Below, in pieces: positions 61,720 to 64,000 of a stretch of 64,000 bases of DNA. Position 1 is the first letter of the stretch. Each line of letters starts with the position of its first letter. The stretch is from Cucumis sativus (taxonomy: Eukaryota > Streptophyta > Magnoliopsida > Cucurbitales > Cucurbitaceae): contig NC_026657.2 of assembly GCF_000004075.3 (NCBI RefSeq), positions 37,124,732-37,188,731 on the forward strand. Reading direction: 5' to 3'. Made by a program: the position numbers and the translations under genes. The notes beneath the pieces are model-generated. The model worked only from the letters and a program-made list of their open reading frames with translations. It did not search any database and had not been told where the DNA came from.

Positions 61720-62350
61720 TTAGGCATGGTGTGATACGAGCTTCCGCAATGCATCTTTTCTTGCACCTACAAACCTATCCACCATCTTCCCATTCTTCAA
61801 GAACATGAAACAAGGTAATGCACTCACTCCCCACTCCGCAGCAACAGTCTGCACAAAAGATTTCCATTATTTGTTTGTAGTCTTAACAATATCACTCAAC
61901 TAACGATACAATAGTTTTGTAGGGTAGAGATCACCCATTCTAGAGGCATTAATGCAGAATGGCTCAATCATGATACATTTTGGACAATTATCAATTGATG
62001 CTGCTAAGATTGAGTCATTCGTACAGACATCTAGAAAGCTTGAATTGAATCAACTTACAGTCAATTTATCAACGTCGACCTTCAAGAAAATGACATTACT
62101 CATCTTCTCAGCCAGCTCTACAAAAACCGGAGCAATGGCACGGCAGGGACCGCACCATGCAGCGGTGAAGTCCACGACAATCTGTAGAATTAAAATTGTT
62201 TAAAAAGAGGAAGAGAAGAGGAAGAACACATGAAGAAACCAATAGATTTGGATCAAGCAATACCAATTTATCAAATTGTTTCCCTTTGAGAAGCTGCTGC
62301 TTCCATGATTCAACGGTATGGCACGCAATCACTTGGCTCTTTTCCGCCAT
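61720..62350 (-). CDS. Thioredoxin h-type (3 exons)
   Basis: A cytosolic disulfide reductase that passes electrons from NADPH-thioredoxin reductase to target proteins. Exons: 62264-62350, 62059-62181, 61720-61848, totalling 339 bp and 112 aa. The N-terminus [16 protein letters not shown] is typical of subgroup I h-thioredoxins and has no transit peptide. The active site is WCGPC at residues 38-42, after VVDFTA. The cis-proline is P82 in [12 protein letters not shown], followed by Cys83, where most family members have Thr. The start is the ATG at 62350; an in-frame TTG two codons upstream is not used. Intron positions fall before IVVDF and after DKLT, as in other plant h-thioredoxins. Confidence 0.95.
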
Positions 62351-62880
62351 GTTCAATCTTAAATTACAAGAGCAAAGAGAGTAATAACTTGGAATTGGTT
62401 TTCCCTGTAAGACCGTCGTCCGACAGGGAAATTGAATTGAAGTAATAAAAATGTGAATGAGTCCATTTATAGGAAGAAGAGAAGGAAAGGAAGGAGTAAT
62501 TGGAAAGCCTTATTAGCGGTGGATATGAAATGGAACCAATTGAGAAAGCTGGGAGAGCTCCGACTTTTTGATGTTGAAGAATCGGAACAATGGGAGTGCG
62601 TTAGGAGAGAACAAATTCAAGGAAGGTATAATAAGCAAAGCAAAATGAGAAGAGCATCAGATTTTGCGGCTTACACTACGCGGTACGCAACTAGGTAAGC
62701 ATCGATCGCACCTCCCAATCTTGGCTAAATTACATACCTATGATATATTAGTCTACATCTACATTGATAGTATATACAAAACCATACAAAGGGATCTAAT
62801 AATGTCTGTTTACCATATTGCCCTTCCATTTAAAAAATATCTATTATACCGCTTAAACATTAGTTGCTACCTAGTGCCTT
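62351..62880. other. Thioredoxin upstream region
   Basis: Promoter side of the thioredoxin gene. A plus-strand open frame at 62453-62698 is basic and shows no recognisable domain. Confidence 0.4.
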
Positions 62881-62984
62881 CCATTATTTCGAGGAAAGCT
62901 GGGGTACTCTCTTGAATATACGTATCTTGCTACATTTTGAAGTATAATACAATAAAATGTAGATGTAGATGTATCTTGGTACTC

Positions 62985-63466
62985 TGAAATCACCACGTCC
63001 ACGACCTTGATTTCTTTTTCTAGGTTGTCTTTCTTGTCTTTTAATTTCAAATTTGACTGAAAAAGTTGTTCAATCCTCTGCTTGTTCTTCTTAAAAAGTC
63101 TCTTAACTTGATCTACTCCTTTATACACATTCTTCAAAATTTTCCATGCTTGATGTGTAGAAGTTACTCCATAAATTTTCTCAAAATTTGAATCATCGAT
63201 GACTTGATAAATGATGGTGAAAGTTTTTTTTTTTTAATCTCTTTTCCTTGTATTTTGTAAAGTTTTTCATTGAGCTTGATTCAAAGCTGCATCACTTCTT
63301 GGTTATTCGTGGTCATTATTAACAATGTCTCACACATCTTGTAAAACAAGTAGATCTTTCATTCAAATACACCAATTGCTATAATTTTCTTTTGTAAGTC
63401 GAGGTACTTTGCAAAAACAATTTTTTTAAACTCCAGACTCAAGCTTTGATACCACTTTGTTCTCCA
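62985..63466 (-). mobile_element. Copia retrotransposon gag remnant with primer-binding site
   Basis: On the minus strand TGGTATCAAAGC (63455-63466) resembles the initiator-Met-tRNA primer-binding site TGGTATCAGAGC. Downstream, decayed frames read VPRLTKENYSNWC, MKDLLVLQDV, AALNQAQ, then IYQVIDDSNFEKIYGVTST and QAWKILKNVYKGVDQVK. These are the DUF4219/UBN2 gag blocks of Copia elements. Multiple stops and shifts are present. The element is truncated near 62,900-63,000, before any polymerase. Confidence 0.8.
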
Positions 63467-64000
63467 AATCAATAATCACCATATAAAATATTTGAGATGA
63501 AATAATAAAAGAAAACTGATTGGATGACATTAACTCCTTTTATGTATATTCTACTTCAGACTTGCATACAATACAAAACAACCTACCAATCCTATTTATG
63601 AGATTGTCTACATCCATAACTTCACATAACAATTGATTTTATACTTAATTAATGAATGTATCTAATTTAAACAATATAATGTTGCCAACTATTTATCAAT
63701 TAATTGTATATAACTTTCATACGAACCAAAAAGTAGTGATTCTAATTTAAAATTTTGGTTAAACATTCAACTATTTGAATAAAACAAAATGAAAATCATA
63801 ATTAAAAATTAAAAATGTGTGATAAACCAGCACAACTTTTAGAACTAAAATTATCACACTAAATTGTTATTAAGCAATTGTTTCTTTTATGCTAATTTAC
63901 AGACTCGTCTTTTATTTTTTTAAATTAAATTTCTTCTCTTCTTTTCGAGTATGAAGGGATATTGCTTGTATTGATATTGAAAAAGAGTTCTTTCTTTCTG
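63467..64000 (-). repeat. Probable 5' LTR end of the Copia remnant, continuing past the window
   Basis: This lies immediately upstream (minus sense) of the primer-binding site, where the 5' LTR belongs. It is AT-rich, and its outer end is not in the window. The assignment rests on position only. Confidence 0.4.

Noticed and set aside
62453..62698. 81-codon basic plus-strand frame upstream of the thioredoxin gene
   Set aside because: No domain is recognised and the position is that of the thioredoxin promoter; chance is likely.

Overview
This is plant nuclear DNA. It is AT-rich and has long intergenic stretches, multi-exon genes with GT-AG introns, and many decayed retrotransposons and DNA transposons. 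Family choice and repeat style (the palindromic 'gatagac' foldback repeats, and Copia and gypsy remnants) suggest a eudicot, probably a cucurbit such as Cucumis; that assignment is inference. Six intact protein-coding genes can be modelled codon by codon. There is no prokaryotic operon, CRISPR array or phage.

Layout. (1) 0.4-1.9 kb, minus: a two-exon BAHD acyltransferase. (2) 2.7-5.2 kb: a decayed Mutator-like element with a MULE DNA-binding domain followed by a plant mobile domain. (3) 7.3-14.5 kb, minus: AP4M, the mu subunit of the AP-4 vesicle adaptor (13 exons, 450 aa). One intron carries a GC-richer block of about 1.4 kb that may be mitochondrial in origin, and the promoter side has G-boxes, site II motifs and a minisatellite. 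(4) 15.5-29.2 kb: gene-poor, with a Harbinger-type Myb/SANT pseudogene, a broken MRS2 magnesium-transporter fragment, a foldback MITE and SINE-like pieces. (5) 29.2-30.4 kb, plus: a group S1 bZIP factor whose leader holds the conserved sucrose-control uORF. (6) 30.4-35.6 kb: AT-rich spacer with LTR fragments. (7) 35.7-45.0 kb, minus: a plastid-type HflX GTPase (13 exons, 548 aa) whose introns hold repeats. (8) 45-55.9 kb: gypsy and other LTR-element debris. (9) 55.9-61.1 kb, plus: a secreted GH35 beta-galactosidase with a C-terminal lectin domain (19 exons, 844 aa). (10) 61.7-62.35 kb, minus: an h-type thioredoxin (3 exons, 112 aa), convergent with the galactosidase. (11) 62.9-64 kb, minus: a Copia gag remnant with its primer-binding site.

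The genes are unrelated housekeeping or regulatory loci and do not form a pathway. The strongest items are the intact uORF system of the bZIP gene, with a possible second promoter that would skip it; two non-canonical GC-AG introns (one in AP4M, one in HFLX); the MULE/plant-mobile-domain chimera; and the GC-rich block inside an AP4M intron. I found no clearly undescribed biological system.
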